IMG/VR virus record: IMGVR_UViG_3300032265_000173
Span: 1-33,356 of that record
Reading direction: 5' to 3' (one strand)
From: a virus
DNA: 33,356 nt
Shown here: piece by piece, positions 20,510 to 28,830 of the stretch
Layout of the letters: every line of letters starts with the position of its first letter
Position numbering within the stretch: position 1 is the stretch's first letter
Notes under the pieces: model-generated
The model's input: only the letters and a program-made list of their open reading frames with translations
Databases searched by the model: none
What the model was told of the DNA's origin: nothing
Translations under genes and position numbers: made by a program

Positions 20510-21640
20510 ATGACTAAATCCCGCAACACCTCAGCGCTGATTGATTCAGTTACCGCCAAAGGCGATCTCATTGCGGGTACTGGGGCTAATACCACTACTA
20601 ATTTAAGCGTAGGCGCTGACGGATCAACACTCGTGGCAAACTCTTCTGCCAGCACAGGCGTATCGTGGGCAGGAAACTTGGCCGCTGGGCGTAATGCCGT
20701 TCTAAACGGAGCCTTTGACATCTGGCAGCGCGGTACTTCCATTACAACAAATGGAACCTATACCGCAGACAGATGGTATTGCAGCCTTGGAACGCCAGGA
20801 AGCGTATCTCGCCAAGCCACAAGCGACACAACTAATCTTCCAAATATTCAGTATTGCGCGAGAGTAGGAAGAAATTCAGGGCAATCTGCACAAGGATTTG
20901 AACAAATTTCTCAATCACTTGAAACCGTCAATTCAATTCCTTTTGCTGGCAAAACTGTAACAATGTCATTTTACGCAAGAGCGGGAGCAAACTTCAGTTC
21001 TACCTCTAACGCATTGACATTATTCTTGCAATCGGGAACAGGAACAGACCAAAATGTTTTGGTTACTTGGACTGGTGGCGCAACCGTTATCAATTCAACT
21101 GCAACCCTAACAACTACTTGGCAGCGCTTTACTTTTACTGGAACTGTTCCAAGCACTGCCACCCAATTAGGTTGGCAAATTTACTATCAAACTTCGGCAT
21201 CTGCCGCAGGAGCAGCCGATTACTTTGAAATCACTGGTATTCAGTTGGAAACTGGTTCGGTTGCAACCCCATTCATTCGTCAGAATGGAACACTTCAGGG
21301 GGAGTTAGCCGCTTGCCAGAGGTACTGCTACCAAACAAGCGCATCTCAAGATGTTCTTGGTTCGGGTGTTGCAAACAGTTCAACGGTTGCTTACACCTTT
21401 GTTCCTTGGCCTACAACTATGAGAAGCACTCCAGCAGTTACTTCAAGTAGCGGTGGCTCGTACTTTACTTTATACGCAGGAACAGTAAATCCTGGAGTAA
21501 GTGCTATTGGCACAGTTTACAACCCAACTGTTCGTGGCGCTCTTGTTTCTTGGACAACATCGGGATTGACTCAAGGCTATGCAGTTGTGGCAGTTGCTAC
21601 AAACGCAAACGGATATATTAGAGCGGATGCAGAATTATGA
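20510..21640 (+). CDS. tail fibre with jelly-roll carbohydrate-binding domain
   Basis: A 376-residue fibre. The start is a short repeat motif (AKGDLIAGTGANTTT) that also closes the collagen fibre, then a jelly-roll module: NAVLNGAFDIWQRGTS, ADRWYCS, GKTVTMSFYARAG, WQRFTFTGTVPSTATQLGW and EITGIQLETGSVATPF, followed by AACQRYCYQ and a beta C-terminal tip (about 280-376). This modular order is common in phage tail fibres that bind glycans. No hydrolase active site seen. Confidence 0.82.
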   Translation: MTKSRNTSALIDSVTAKGDLIAGTGANTTTNLSVGADGSTLVANSSASTGVSWAGNLAAGRNAVLNGAFDIWQRGTSITTNGTYTADRWYCSLGTPGSVSRQATSDTTNLPNIQYCARVGRNSGQSAQGFEQISQSLETVNSIPFAGKTVTMSFYARAGANFSSTSNALTLFLQSGTGTDQNVLVTWTGGATVINSTATLTTTWQRFTFTGTVPSTATQLGWQIYYQTSASAAGAADYFEITGIQLETGSVATPFIRQNGTLQGELAACQRYCYQTSASQDVLGSGVANSSTVAYTFVPWPTTMRSTPAVTSSSGGSYFTLYAGTVNPGVSAIGTVYNPTVRGALVSWTTSGLTQGYAVVAVATNANGYIRADAEL

Positions 21641-21801
21641 TTTATGAAGTTATCAAAACAGAAGGCTTTGCTGATGTCATCAAGGGTACAACCGAAGATG
21701 GTCAGGTTTGGTACATCCCTACCGACCCTGCAAATGCCGATTATCAGGCATACCTCAATAAAGACACACTCCCATCCAACTCTTCTACACCACAGAACTG
21801 A
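21637..21801 (+). CDS. small protein closing the fibre block
   Basis: A 54-residue frame from ATG 21637 overlapping the fibre stop (ATGA). Sequence has a beta turn (IKGTTEDGQVWYIPTDPANA) and a DYQAYLNKD segment, a motif I associate with small proteins next to tail fibres. The stop is immediately followed by a 6-bp hairpin (21800-21814). Function unknown; probably a fibre-assembly or tip accessory. Confidence 0.6.
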   Translation: MIYEVIKTEGFADVIKGTTEDGQVWYIPTDPANADYQAYLNKDTLPSNSSTPQN

Positions 21802-21814
21802 TACTGCTAGTATC
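21800..21814 (+). promoter_or_regulatory. small hairpin before the glycosidase-like gene
   Basis: A perfect stem GATACT-GCT-AGTATC sits 5 bases before ATG 21820, where no Shine-Dalgarno is visible. It may shape translation initiation of the downstream cassette. Stem is short, so significance is uncertain. Confidence 0.35.
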
Positions 21815-21819
21815 ACCCT

Positions 21820-22791
21820 ATGAACTTAGTCCAAAAGGCGGTTGGACATGGGGGCAAGTTAGCCCCTATTGCAATACCTAACACCTTTGGGGGAATGAAC
21901 CCCTCGGTATTTATTGACTCTGACGGCGATATCCTTGTTAATGTCCGGGTAGTCAATTACATTCTTTACCATAGCGAGAACAAGCAACTCTATCCCTCAA
22001 ACTGGGGGCCGCTTGCCTATCTCCATCCTGAAAAGGATCAGCGCCTAGTTACCGAAAATTACCTAGTACGCCTCAATAGCAATCTAGTAATGACCGACTG
22101 CACCAAGGTTGAGATGCTGAACTTGCATCAGCCCATTTGGGAGTTTGTCGGACTTGAGGATGCTCGCCTTGTCTATTGGGATGATTATTACCTCATAGGC
22201 GTTCGGCGCGATACCACAACTAATGGCGTAGGTCGTATGGAACTAACCAAGATCACGCTAGATAAAGAGAACTGGGTTGCTAAGGAAGTTGATCGCAAGC
22301 GAATCCCGGCTCCAGCGCCAGATAACTCGTACTGCGAGAAGAACTGGATGCCGATACTTGATAAGCCTTATCACTTCGTCAAGTGGTCTAGCCCTGTTGA
22401 GGTGGTCAAGTTTGACGGCTCAGAAACCAAGCAAGTCAGCGTTCGCCAAGGACTCCAACCGCCTAAAGATCAACGCGGCGGATCTCAGCTCATACGATGG
22501 GGCAACTGCTACATCTCGATAACCCATGAGGTTGATCTCTTCAAGAATTACCTTCAGCAAAAGGATGGCATATACCGGCATAGGCTCTGTGTCTATGACG
22601 ATCAGTTAAACCTTGTCGGTTTATCTAAAGAGTTCTCGTTCCTAGATTTTAGGATTGAGTTCTGCGTAGGTATCGCTGAATATCAAGGCGATCTACTGAT
22701 TAGTTTTGCCGTTGCTGATAACGCTGCATTTGTGTTACGCACACCACGCGGTATTATTGAGGATCTAATAGCGGAGGCGCTTGATGCTTGA
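21820..22791 (+). CDS. beta-propeller GH130-like glycosidase/phosphorylase
   Basis: A 323-residue protein. Motifs fit the five-bladed beta-propeller family related to GH130 phosphorylases: MNPSVFIDSDGDILVNVRVV, GLEDARLVYWDDYYLIG, EKNWMPI, RGGSQLIRWGNCYISITHEV and FRIEFCVGIAEYQGDLLISF. Such enzymes act on mannosides or related glycans, though distant members may only bind sugar. It has no signal peptide, so it acts inside the cell or in the virion. No clear ribosome site precedes ATG 21820. It is first of three coupled genes that seem to be a glycan cassette. Confidence 0.75.
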   Translation: MNLVQKAVGHGGKLAPIAIPNTFGGMNPSVFIDSDGDILVNVRVVNYILYHSENKQLYPSNWGPLAYLHPEKDQRLVTENYLVRLNSNLVMTDCTKVEMLNLHQPIWEFVGLEDARLVYWDDYYLIGVRRDTTTNGVGRMELTKITLDKENWVAKEVDRKRIPAPAPDNSYCEKNWMPILDKPYHFVKWSSPVEVVKFDGSETKQVSVRQGLQPPKDQRGGSQLIRWGNCYISITHEVDLFKNYLQQKDGIYRHRLCVYDDQLNLVGLSKEFSFLDFRIEFCVGIAEYQGDLLISFAVADNAAFVLRTPRGIIEDLIAEALDA

Positions 22792-23341
22792 TGAACTGAT
22801 CTACGCACTATCTAAAGACCCATTTGATCCTAAACTCAACTTTGATGTTGCCGTTGAATACGAGAAGGCAGATCAGATAGCGAGCGCAGTTTCCTTTTAT
22901 CTACGCACCGCAGAGTATGGCAAAGAGTGGGGCGATCTTTATGTCTATACCTCGCTGCTCAAACTTGCCAAATGCTTTAACGATCAGAATGACCGCCTAA
23001 CCACAGTCGAGACTTGCCTCATGCAAGCAATCGGTTATGACCTTGACCGCCCAGAAGGTTTCTTCCTCTTGTCGCAGTTCCACGAACGCCAAGGCAACTG
23101 GCGCAAGGCGTGGGTTTATTCGCGCATAGGTCAAAATGTGGCTAACGATGATTTTGGCTTTAGCCCACTACCTGCCGATGTTGGCTATGTATCGTATGCC
23201 CTAGAGTTTGAAGAAGCCGTTGCAGCATGGTGGCTAGGTCGCAAGCAAGAATCTATTGATATCTTCAACGAACTACTTCGCTTGGATATTTCAGACGAGT
23301 ACCGCAGCGCGATAGAGGCAAATCTTGCCGTTATTCTTTGA
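22784..23341 (+). CDS. TPR-like helical repeat protein
   Basis: A 185-residue protein of paired helices, started at ATG 22784 inside the end of the previous gene. Repeat-like segments (PFDPKLNFDVAVEYEKADQI, YDLDRPEGFFLLSQFHERQG, EFEEAVAAWWLGRKQESIDI) resemble tetratricopeptide repeats, which often accompany glycosyltransferase genes. Its stop is overlapped by the methyltransferase start. Likely a protein-protein scaffold for the two neighbouring enzymes. Confidence 0.7.
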   Translation: MLDELIYALSKDPFDPKLNFDVAVEYEKADQIASAVSFYLRTAEYGKEWGDLYVYTSLLKLAKCFNDQNDRLTTVETCLMQAIGYDLDRPEGFFLLSQFHERQGNWRKAWVYSRIGQNVANDDFGFSPLPADVGYVSYALEFEEAVAAWWLGRKQESIDIFNELLRLDISDEYRSAIEANLAVIL

Positions 23342-23984
23342 TATTGGCGCTAATCGTGGCGATGCTACGGTTGCTGCGCTCGCTCAAGGTTACGATGTAA
23401 TAGCCGTAGAACCTTCACGAATTTATGCAGATTTAGTTAAAAACTTTATTTATGAATCTCGCGTGATCCCGCTTAAGTTAGCCGCTTCTGATAAAGATAA
23501 CGAGCGCGTGGAGTTTTACGAGGCCGCAGAAGATGGACTAAGCACTCTCAATAAAGAGTGGCTGACCTCAGAGACTATGCCCTATGCCGGCAAGCCTTTC
23601 TGGACTACCTACGCCAATACGATCACGATAGACACTCTCGCCAAGATATACGGCGAGCCTGATCTAATCAAGATAGATGTTGAAGGCGCTGAGTGGTCGG
23701 TATTTAACGGGATGATTTGCAAATACAAGATGCTTGCCTTTGAGTGGACTCAGGAAACGCTAGACGAACACCAAAAGCAGTTACACTACTTAGCAGCTCT
23801 TGGCTATACAGAAGTAGCACCGCAGTTTATAGAACCCCACTTAGATCAGCCTGACAAGTGGTACGACATAGATCAGGATTTATGGGCTTGGCGAGATGCA
23901 CACGCTAAGGCTTGGGAAACTGATGGCTGGAAAAAGAATGAACTAAGACCAACCGCCGATGTAGGTATGTGTTGGGTTCGCTAA
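23325..23984 (+). CDS. FkbM-family SAM-dependent methyltransferase
   Basis: A 219-residue protein using a TTG start with GAGG 6 nt upstream. The SAM-binding motif is FDIGANRGDAT (about 5-15), followed by VEPSR and LIKIDVEGAEWSVFNGM, the FkbM signature. FkbM enzymes O-methylate sugars or other small groups. It lies next to the beta-propeller and TPR genes, which suggests methylation of a glycan. Codon usage looks like its neighbours, so no recent transfer is obvious. Target is unknown. Confidence 0.85.
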   Translation: MPLFFDIGANRGDATVAALAQGYDVIAVEPSRIYADLVKNFIYESRVIPLKLAASDKDNERVEFYEAAEDGLSTLNKEWLTSETMPYAGKPFWTTYANTITIDTLAKIYGEPDLIKIDVEGAEWSVFNGMICKYKMLAFEWTQETLDEHQKQLHYLAALGYTEVAPQFIEPHLDQPDKWYDIDQDLWAWRDAHAKAWETDGWKKNELRPTADVGMCWVR

Positions 23985-23996
23985 TAAGGAGACAAT

Positions 23997-25805
23997 GTGG
24001 GCATATTTGATCGCTTTGCCAAAGCAGTAGCAGACCAACTAGAGAAGTCTCCTAAGCTCTTTGCTGGCGCAAATACTATGACCGAGGCACAGATGCGTTC
24101 GGCTGGCGGTATTGCTCAGACTCAGTACGGATACGGCACATCAACGCCAATGCCTCGAAACCCACTTCTTGCCAATGTACCTTTCGCACCGGGCTTGCCT
24201 TTAATCCCCGGCGCTCTCAACCCGCTTAACCCTGATACTGGCAGACCTAATCCACGCCGTTATGAGTATTTGGTAGCACAGAACATCAATGTCAGCGAAA
24301 ACCGCCTAGTGCCATTTAAGACACTACGAGCCGCCGCAGATCAAATTGACATCCTGCGCCGTTGCATTGAGGTAAGGAAGGCCAAACTTACGGGGCTAGA
24401 GTGGGATATCGTTCTCACCGATGCCGCCTCTGAGCGCATTAGCGCCGAGTCTGGCGGTAATCACCTACGAGCTATGGCAGATGCCCGTATTAGATTCGCG
24501 CCCGAGATCGCGCGTATGCGTAAGTTCTGGGAAACTCCTGACCCTGCTAACGGCCTTGGTTTCACCGATTGGCTCTCAATGGCTATTGAAGAGATGGATG
24601 TTCTTGATGCGCTCGCCGTTTGGCCTGAAGCCACAGTAGGCGGGGAGATCCGAGGATTACAGATTCTAGATGGCTCGACTATCAAGCCACTCATTGATGA
24701 TCGCGGTATGCGCCCTGATCCCGAGACAGGCCCGGCTTTCCAACAGATTCTTTACGGATTCCCACGCTCTGAGTTCTCTGCAACGGTAGATGACGAAGCC
24801 GCAGATGGAGAGTTCTCTAGCGATGAACTTGCTTACCTTATTCGCAATCGCCGCGCTAATACAGTTTATGGATACTCACCAGTAGAGCGCGCTCTACCTA
24901 TGGCAGATATCTACTTGCGCCGTCAGCAATGGTTACGCGCTGAGTTCACAGATGGCGTTATGCCAAAGACCTTCTTAGAGCTACCTGAATCTGCCAATCT
25001 TACACCTGAGCAGATCCGCGCCTATGAAAATATCTTTAATGACGATCTAGCAGGGCAGACAGAACAACGCAATCGTATGCGCTTCCTCTTGCCGGGCGCC
25101 TCACTCAAGTTTGAAGAAGGCTACCAAGAGAAGTTCTCAGATCGTTTAGATGATTACCTCATCACCTCTATTACAGGACATTTTGGCGTTCTTCCTACTG
25201 AGATTGGATTCTCTGCTAAAGGCGGTATGGGTTCATCAGGTCATCAGGCAGGCGAAGCAGAAGCGGCAGAGCAGATCGGTACTATCCCAACTGCGCGCTG
25301 GCTCTCACAACAGATTTCTAACCTTTCTTATCGCTGGCTCGGTATGCCACGCGAACTTGAATTCCGTCTAGCACCTTCCGAGCGTTCTAATACTGAAGAA
25401 GCCGCAAAGCGCGATGATATTCGCAAGCGTTCTGCTGGTATGACTGTTAATGAAGGTCGAGCCGATCTAGGCTTGCCTCTTATTGATGCACCTGAAGCCG
25501 ATATGCCATTCCTTGTAGCAGGTCAATCAGTATTTCTCTTTAGCCCTGATGGAATGGTTGCCGCAGGAACTCCTGTAAATGAAAATGGCGAACAGACCGA
25601 GCCTGCCCCTGTTGCTGAGAAGCCAGTAGAGCCTAAGAAGGAAGAAGTTAAAAAGTTTATTCGTTGGGTACGCAAAGGCAATACTGCAAAGTCATTTAAC
25701 TTTGAACACTTAGAATCTACCTACGCTGAAGTTCTCAATAAGTTTGTTGAGGCTGGCGATCCTGACGGCGCTCGTTGGTACGCTGAACGCTATTTGGGGT
25801 TGTAA
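23997..25805 (+). CDS. portal protein
   Basis: A 602-residue protein started with GTG 23997 behind AAGGAG. After a disordered N-terminus, motifs such as RRCIEVRKAKLTGLEWDI, VLDALAVWPE, YGYSPVERALPMADIYLRRQ and NDDLAGQTEQRNRMRFLLPG, with the helical crown after about 370, match tailed-phage portals (HK97/SPP1-type). It forms the ring through which DNA enters and the head-tail vertex. C-terminal tail is charged. Followed directly by the MuF-like gene, as usual. Confidence 0.9.
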   Translation: MGIFDRFAKAVADQLEKSPKLFAGANTMTEAQMRSAGGIAQTQYGYGTSTPMPRNPLLANVPFAPGLPLIPGALNPLNPDTGRPNPRRYEYLVAQNINVSENRLVPFKTLRAAADQIDILRRCIEVRKAKLTGLEWDIVLTDAASERISAESGGNHLRAMADARIRFAPEIARMRKFWETPDPANGLGFTDWLSMAIEEMDVLDALAVWPEATVGGEIRGLQILDGSTIKPLIDDRGMRPDPETGPAFQQILYGFPRSEFSATVDDEAADGEFSSDELAYLIRNRRANTVYGYSPVERALPMADIYLRRQQWLRAEFTDGVMPKTFLELPESANLTPEQIRAYENIFNDDLAGQTEQRNRMRFLLPGASLKFEEGYQEKFSDRLDDYLITSITGHFGVLPTEIGFSAKGGMGSSGHQAGEAEAAEQIGTIPTARWLSQQISNLSYRWLGMPRELEFRLAPSERSNTEEAAKRDDIRKRSAGMTVNEGRADLGLPLIDAPEADMPFLVAGQSVFLFSPDGMVAAGTPVNENGEQTEPAPVAEKPVEPKKEEVKKFIRWVRKGNTAKSFNFEHLESTYAEVLNKFVEAGDPDGARWYAERYLGL

Positions 25806-27016
25806 TGAAATCCCCGGCAAAAGGCGCAATCGTAAGAATTGCCGCTAAAAACGCTGACAAGATTCGCGCCGCTTTCTCGGTAGCGATTGACTCAGAAGCG
25901 ATAGCGCAATCCTTTGCAGAGACTCACCCTGCTGGCGGGGAAGTAACCCCACAGATGGCAAGAGACTGGGCGCAGATTCATATAACAGTAGATAAGAAGC
26001 CGCTTGTAGATGCTCTACGCAGGCTTTACGCAGATGGTTGGGTAACAGGCGATCTTGCCGCTCGCTACACCCTAGCTCACCTTACCCGCAATAAGGCCAT
26101 AAATGCCCCTGCGGTTGGTTTGGTGAACTGGGATACTTGGACACCCGGTAACGCCGCCGCCTCTGCCCTGCTATCGCCTAAAGGCGGGTTGCAAACCCTT
26201 CTCGACAAGGCACAGATCACCATTGACGGAGTATCTAATACAAAGTTAGACCGCATCGGCACGATTCTTTCTGATGCGCTCGCGCAAGGCTTAACGCCTC
26301 AAAGCGTTTCAACTATGGTAGATCAGGTTGTAAATGATCCTGCTCAAGCTTTAGTGATTGCTCAGACCGAAATGAGTCGCGCAGTAGTTGATGCCGAACT
26401 TGCCCAATACGCAGATTCAGGCGTTGAGATGGTTGAATGGTTGGTAGCCGATCCTTGCCCTGAGTGCCAAGAGAACCTAGATGCTTCCCCTATCTCTATT
26501 GACGAAGATTGGCCTAATGGAGATGCGCCAGTTCACCCTAACTGTATGTGCGATATAGCTCCTTATATTACAGATAGCCTTTCACTATCAGTAAGCGCGG
26601 ATATTGTTAAATCAGTACCTAGCAAGATAGAAGTAGAACGCGCACTATCTCGCCTCAAGATTCTGCCTAATCCACCTTCCGGTGAACAAGGTGCAGATAC
26701 AGATAAGTTAGTTGAATCGCCTTGGCAAGTTATAGATCCAATCACTGTTAATCCGAGCATTTGGGATACGGCTGAAATGGCGTTAGTTCAGTTTGATAAT
26801 CTCACTGCAACAGACGATTATTTATTCCGTAAGAAACTTAAAGAACATATTAAGGCTATGGGTCAAGCCATTACACCTTACAGAAGTTTCGCCCTTATCG
26901 TTGAGAGAGACGGTCAGCAAATTATTATTGACGGACACCACCGCCTTATGGCTATGTGGATGCTCGGCTTTACAGAAGCACCAGTTTGGTTAGCCAAAGA
27001 AACTAAGGAGAAATAA
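25805..27016 (+). CDS. MuF-like head morphogenesis protein with C-terminal ParB-like domain
   Basis: A 403-residue protein, ATG in TAATG overlap with the portal. Residues about 150-250 form the MuF-like minor head domain: IAQTEMSRAVVDAELAQYA, then the cysteine-bearing ending PCPECQEN...DAPVHPNCMCD. After a linker, residues about 300-400 show a ParB-like module with DGHHRLMAMWMLGF (about 376-389), preceded by PSIWDTAEMAL. MuF proteins are often fused to toxin or enzymatic C-termini that travel with the capsid. The tail domain could be an injected or capsid-borne nuclease, but a structural role is possible. Confidence 0.82.
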   Translation: MKSPAKGAIVRIAAKNADKIRAAFSVAIDSEAIAQSFAETHPAGGEVTPQMARDWAQIHITVDKKPLVDALRRLYADGWVTGDLAARYTLAHLTRNKAINAPAVGLVNWDTWTPGNAAASALLSPKGGLQTLLDKAQITIDGVSNTKLDRIGTILSDALAQGLTPQSVSTMVDQVVNDPAQALVIAQTEMSRAVVDAELAQYADSGVEMVEWLVADPCPECQENLDASPISIDEDWPNGDAPVHPNCMCDIAPYITDSLSLSVSADIVKSVPSKIEVERALSRLKILPNPPSGEQGADTDKLVESPWQVIDPITVNPSIWDTAEMALVQFDNLTATDDYLFRKKLKEHIKAMGQAITPYRSFALIVERDGQQIIIDGHHRLMAMWMLGFTEAPVWLAKETKEK

Positions 27017-27301
27017 ATGGCACTTGTCCATATAAACGCAACCGCAGGAACTACTGCCACGCTTGTTTGCCAAGTAGCAACAGGAATACAACGCGGTGTT
27101 GCGGTACAAATCCAGAACGGCGATAGTGCCTCAATTTGGGTTGGTGATTCATCAATTACTACTTCTGGCGCTACAAAAGGTCATCTTATAACTGCTGCTG
27201 GAACTTTTCAGTTGTGGCTTAATCCGGGGGATAAAGTTTATGCAATCTCTGCGGCTGGAACTGCGGCTGGCGCAGTTGTAATTACTTACTCAGGTATCTA
27301 A
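27017..27301 (+). CDS. small beta-rich virion protein
   Basis: A 94-residue protein with strands (VHINATAGTTATLVCQV, SIWVGDSSITTSGATKG, TFQLWLNPGDKVYAISAAG), fitting a capsid decoration or head fibre protein. AAGGAG is 6 nt before ATG 27017. It lies between the MuF-like protein and protease, where decoration genes are common. Function by context. Confidence 0.65.
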   Translation: MALVHINATAGTTATLVCQVATGIQRGVAVQIQNGDSASIWVGDSSITTSGATKGHLITAAGTFQLWLNPGDKVYAISAAGTAAGAVVITYSGI

Positions 27302-27313
27302 GGAGAATAACTA

Positions 27314-28804
27314 ATGGCACTAGATTTCACTAATGCGTATGCACCTTTAATTAAGGCAGACAAACACGCTGACGGAACTATGACCGTTTATGGCAAAGCA
27401 ACAGATGACTCTATTGATTCAGATAGTCAAATCTGCGATGCAACATGGCTAGATACCGCCATGCCTCAGTGGTTTAAGTCAGGCGGTAATATCCGCGAAC
27501 AACATTCTAATATCGCGGCGGGAGTTGCTAAGGAATATGAAGTTAAGAACGATGGTCATTACATCACTGCTCTTGTCGTTGATCCTGTTAGCGTTAAGAA
27601 AGTCGAGACAGGCGTTCTTAAAGGCTTCTCAATAGGAATTCGCGCCCCACGCGTAGTACGCGATAACAAGGCAGTCAATGGTCGAATCATTGACGGTCAG
27701 ATCGTAGAGATCAGCCTTGTGGACAGACCCGCCAACCCAAATGCGAAGCTGATTATGGCTAAGAGCGTTGAAGGCGAATCATCATTGGTGCAAGTTGAAG
27801 AACTGCACGAATACAAAGCACCTCTGCCTACAGAGATTGCTAAAGCGACCAAGAAAGGGTCAAAGATGGACACAATCAAAAAGATCGCGGAATTGGCAAA
27901 GTCTTTGACACCAGACTCCGTAAAGTTCGATAAAGATGCGTTTGATGCCGCTCGTACTGCGCTCGCTAACCTCATTGTTGTAGAGGCTAACGAAATGGCT
28001 ACAGAAGGCTCAAACGAAAAGGATTCTATTGAAGAACTCCTTGATGCAGTTAAGCACTTATTCCACTGGTACGAAGGCGAAGTTGCCGAAGGCGAAGTTG
28101 CCGCCCCAGAACTCAACACCATTGAGCTAGGCGCAGAAGCCGAAGTTACTAAGAGTGGTTGCGATCACGAAGATTCTTGTGCTGGTTGCGATTGCGCTGG
28201 TTGCTCAGACTGCGGCGGTTGCGATGACAAGATGTGTAAGGGTTGCTCTTACAAGATGGCAGAAAAGTCCGATACTGCTGAGAAGTGCTTAGATTGCGGT
28301 TGCCACAAGCCAGCCGAATCTCATGGTCGCACAGATGTATCAGTTGCCGAAATGGTTAGCCCAGATCAAACACCTAAGTCTGATGAGGCTGACGAAGTTC
28401 CAGCAGTAGCCGAAGAGGTTGTTGCTGAAGAAGAAGTTTCTGAGACACCAGTTGCCTCAGAAGATGAGAGCCTTAAAACTCTTGTTGCAGAAGCCGTTAA
28501 GAGTGCTATGGAAAAGTTTGAAGCAGAGAAAGGCGCTTTAGTTGCTGAAAAAGAGTCAGCAGTAGAGAAGTCTTTGAGTCTTGAAACCCAACTAGCAACG
28601 GCACTAACTAAGACAGTTGCAGGTGGCCCAAAGCGCGCCGCGACTATCTCAGGCGCACAATCAAATGAATACCTCGTTAAAGCCGCAACCTATAAGGCTA
28701 AGGCTCAAGCGACAACCGATCCTGTTCTCGCTAAAGGTTACATGGCGCTCTACGCAGAGTTTTCTGCTAAGGGTGGCATTGCAACCGATAGCGTGAGCGA
28801 ATAA
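27314..28804 (+). CDS. prohead protease fused to scaffold, with Cys-rich insert
   Basis: A 496-residue protein. The N-terminal HK97-type protease domain (about 1-145) has the catalytic His in REQHS (H64), Ser in GFSIGIR (S106) and the EISLVDRPANP finish. A scaffold part follows: helical and acidic (about 185-270 and 345-460). Between them, residues 283-330 hold 12 Cys in 48 residues, a clear metal-binding-type cluster not expected in phage proteases. An internal ATG at 27866, behind GAAAGGG, could yield the scaffold alone. Protease would cleave scaffold and capsid arms during maturation. Confidence 0.88.
   Translation: MALDFTNAYAPLIKADKHADGTMTVYGKATDDSIDSDSQICDATWLDTAMPQWFKSGGNIREQHSNIAAGVAKEYEVKNDGHYITALVVDPVSVKKVETGVLKGFSIGIRAPRVVRDNKAVNGRIIDGQIVEISLVDRPANPNAKLIMAKSVEGESSLVQVEELHEYKAPLPTEIAKATKKGSKMDTIKKIAELAKSLTPDSVKFDKDAFDAARTALANLIVVEANEMATEGSNEKDSIEELLDAVKHLFHWYEGEVAEGEVAAPELNTIELGAEAEVTKSGCDHEDSCAGCDCAGCSDCGGCDDKMCKGCSYKMAEKSDTAEKCLDCGCHKPAESHGRTDVSVAEMVSPDQTPKSDEADEVPAVAEEVVAEEEVSETPVASEDESLKTLVAEAVKSAMEKFEAEKGALVAEKESAVEKSLSLETQLATALTKTVAGGPKRAATISGAQSNEYLVKAATYKAKAQATTDPVLAKGYMALYAEFSAKGGIATDSVSE
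27866..28804 (+). CDS. possible nested scaffold protein from internal start
   Basis: In-frame ATG 27866 (residue 185 of the protease) has GAAAGGG 6 nt upstream, and starts at the junction between protease and scaffold helices (MDTIKKIAEL). Lambda uses the same design for its scaffold (Nu3 within C). If used it yields a 312-residue scaffold that includes the Cys-rich cluster. Confidence 0.45.
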   Translation: MDTIKKIAELAKSLTPDSVKFDKDAFDAARTALANLIVVEANEMATEGSNEKDSIEELLDAVKHLFHWYEGEVAEGEVAAPELNTIELGAEAEVTKSGCDHEDSCAGCDCAGCSDCGGCDDKMCKGCSYKMAEKSDTAEKCLDCGCHKPAESHGRTDVSVAEMVSPDQTPKSDEADEVPAVAEEVVAEEEVSETPVASEDESLKTLVAEAVKSAMEKFEAEKGALVAEKESAVEKSLSLETQLATALTKTVAGGPKRAATISGAQSNEYLVKAATYKAKAQATTDPVLAKGYMALYAEFSAKGGIATDSVSE

Positions 28805-28830
28805 CACACTTAACGAAAGGAATAACCTTT

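Noticed and set aside
27697-28122. Reverse-strand reading frame of 141 codons inside the protease gene
   Set aside because: It is antisense to a well-supported gene, has no good start and ends in composition typical of shadows.
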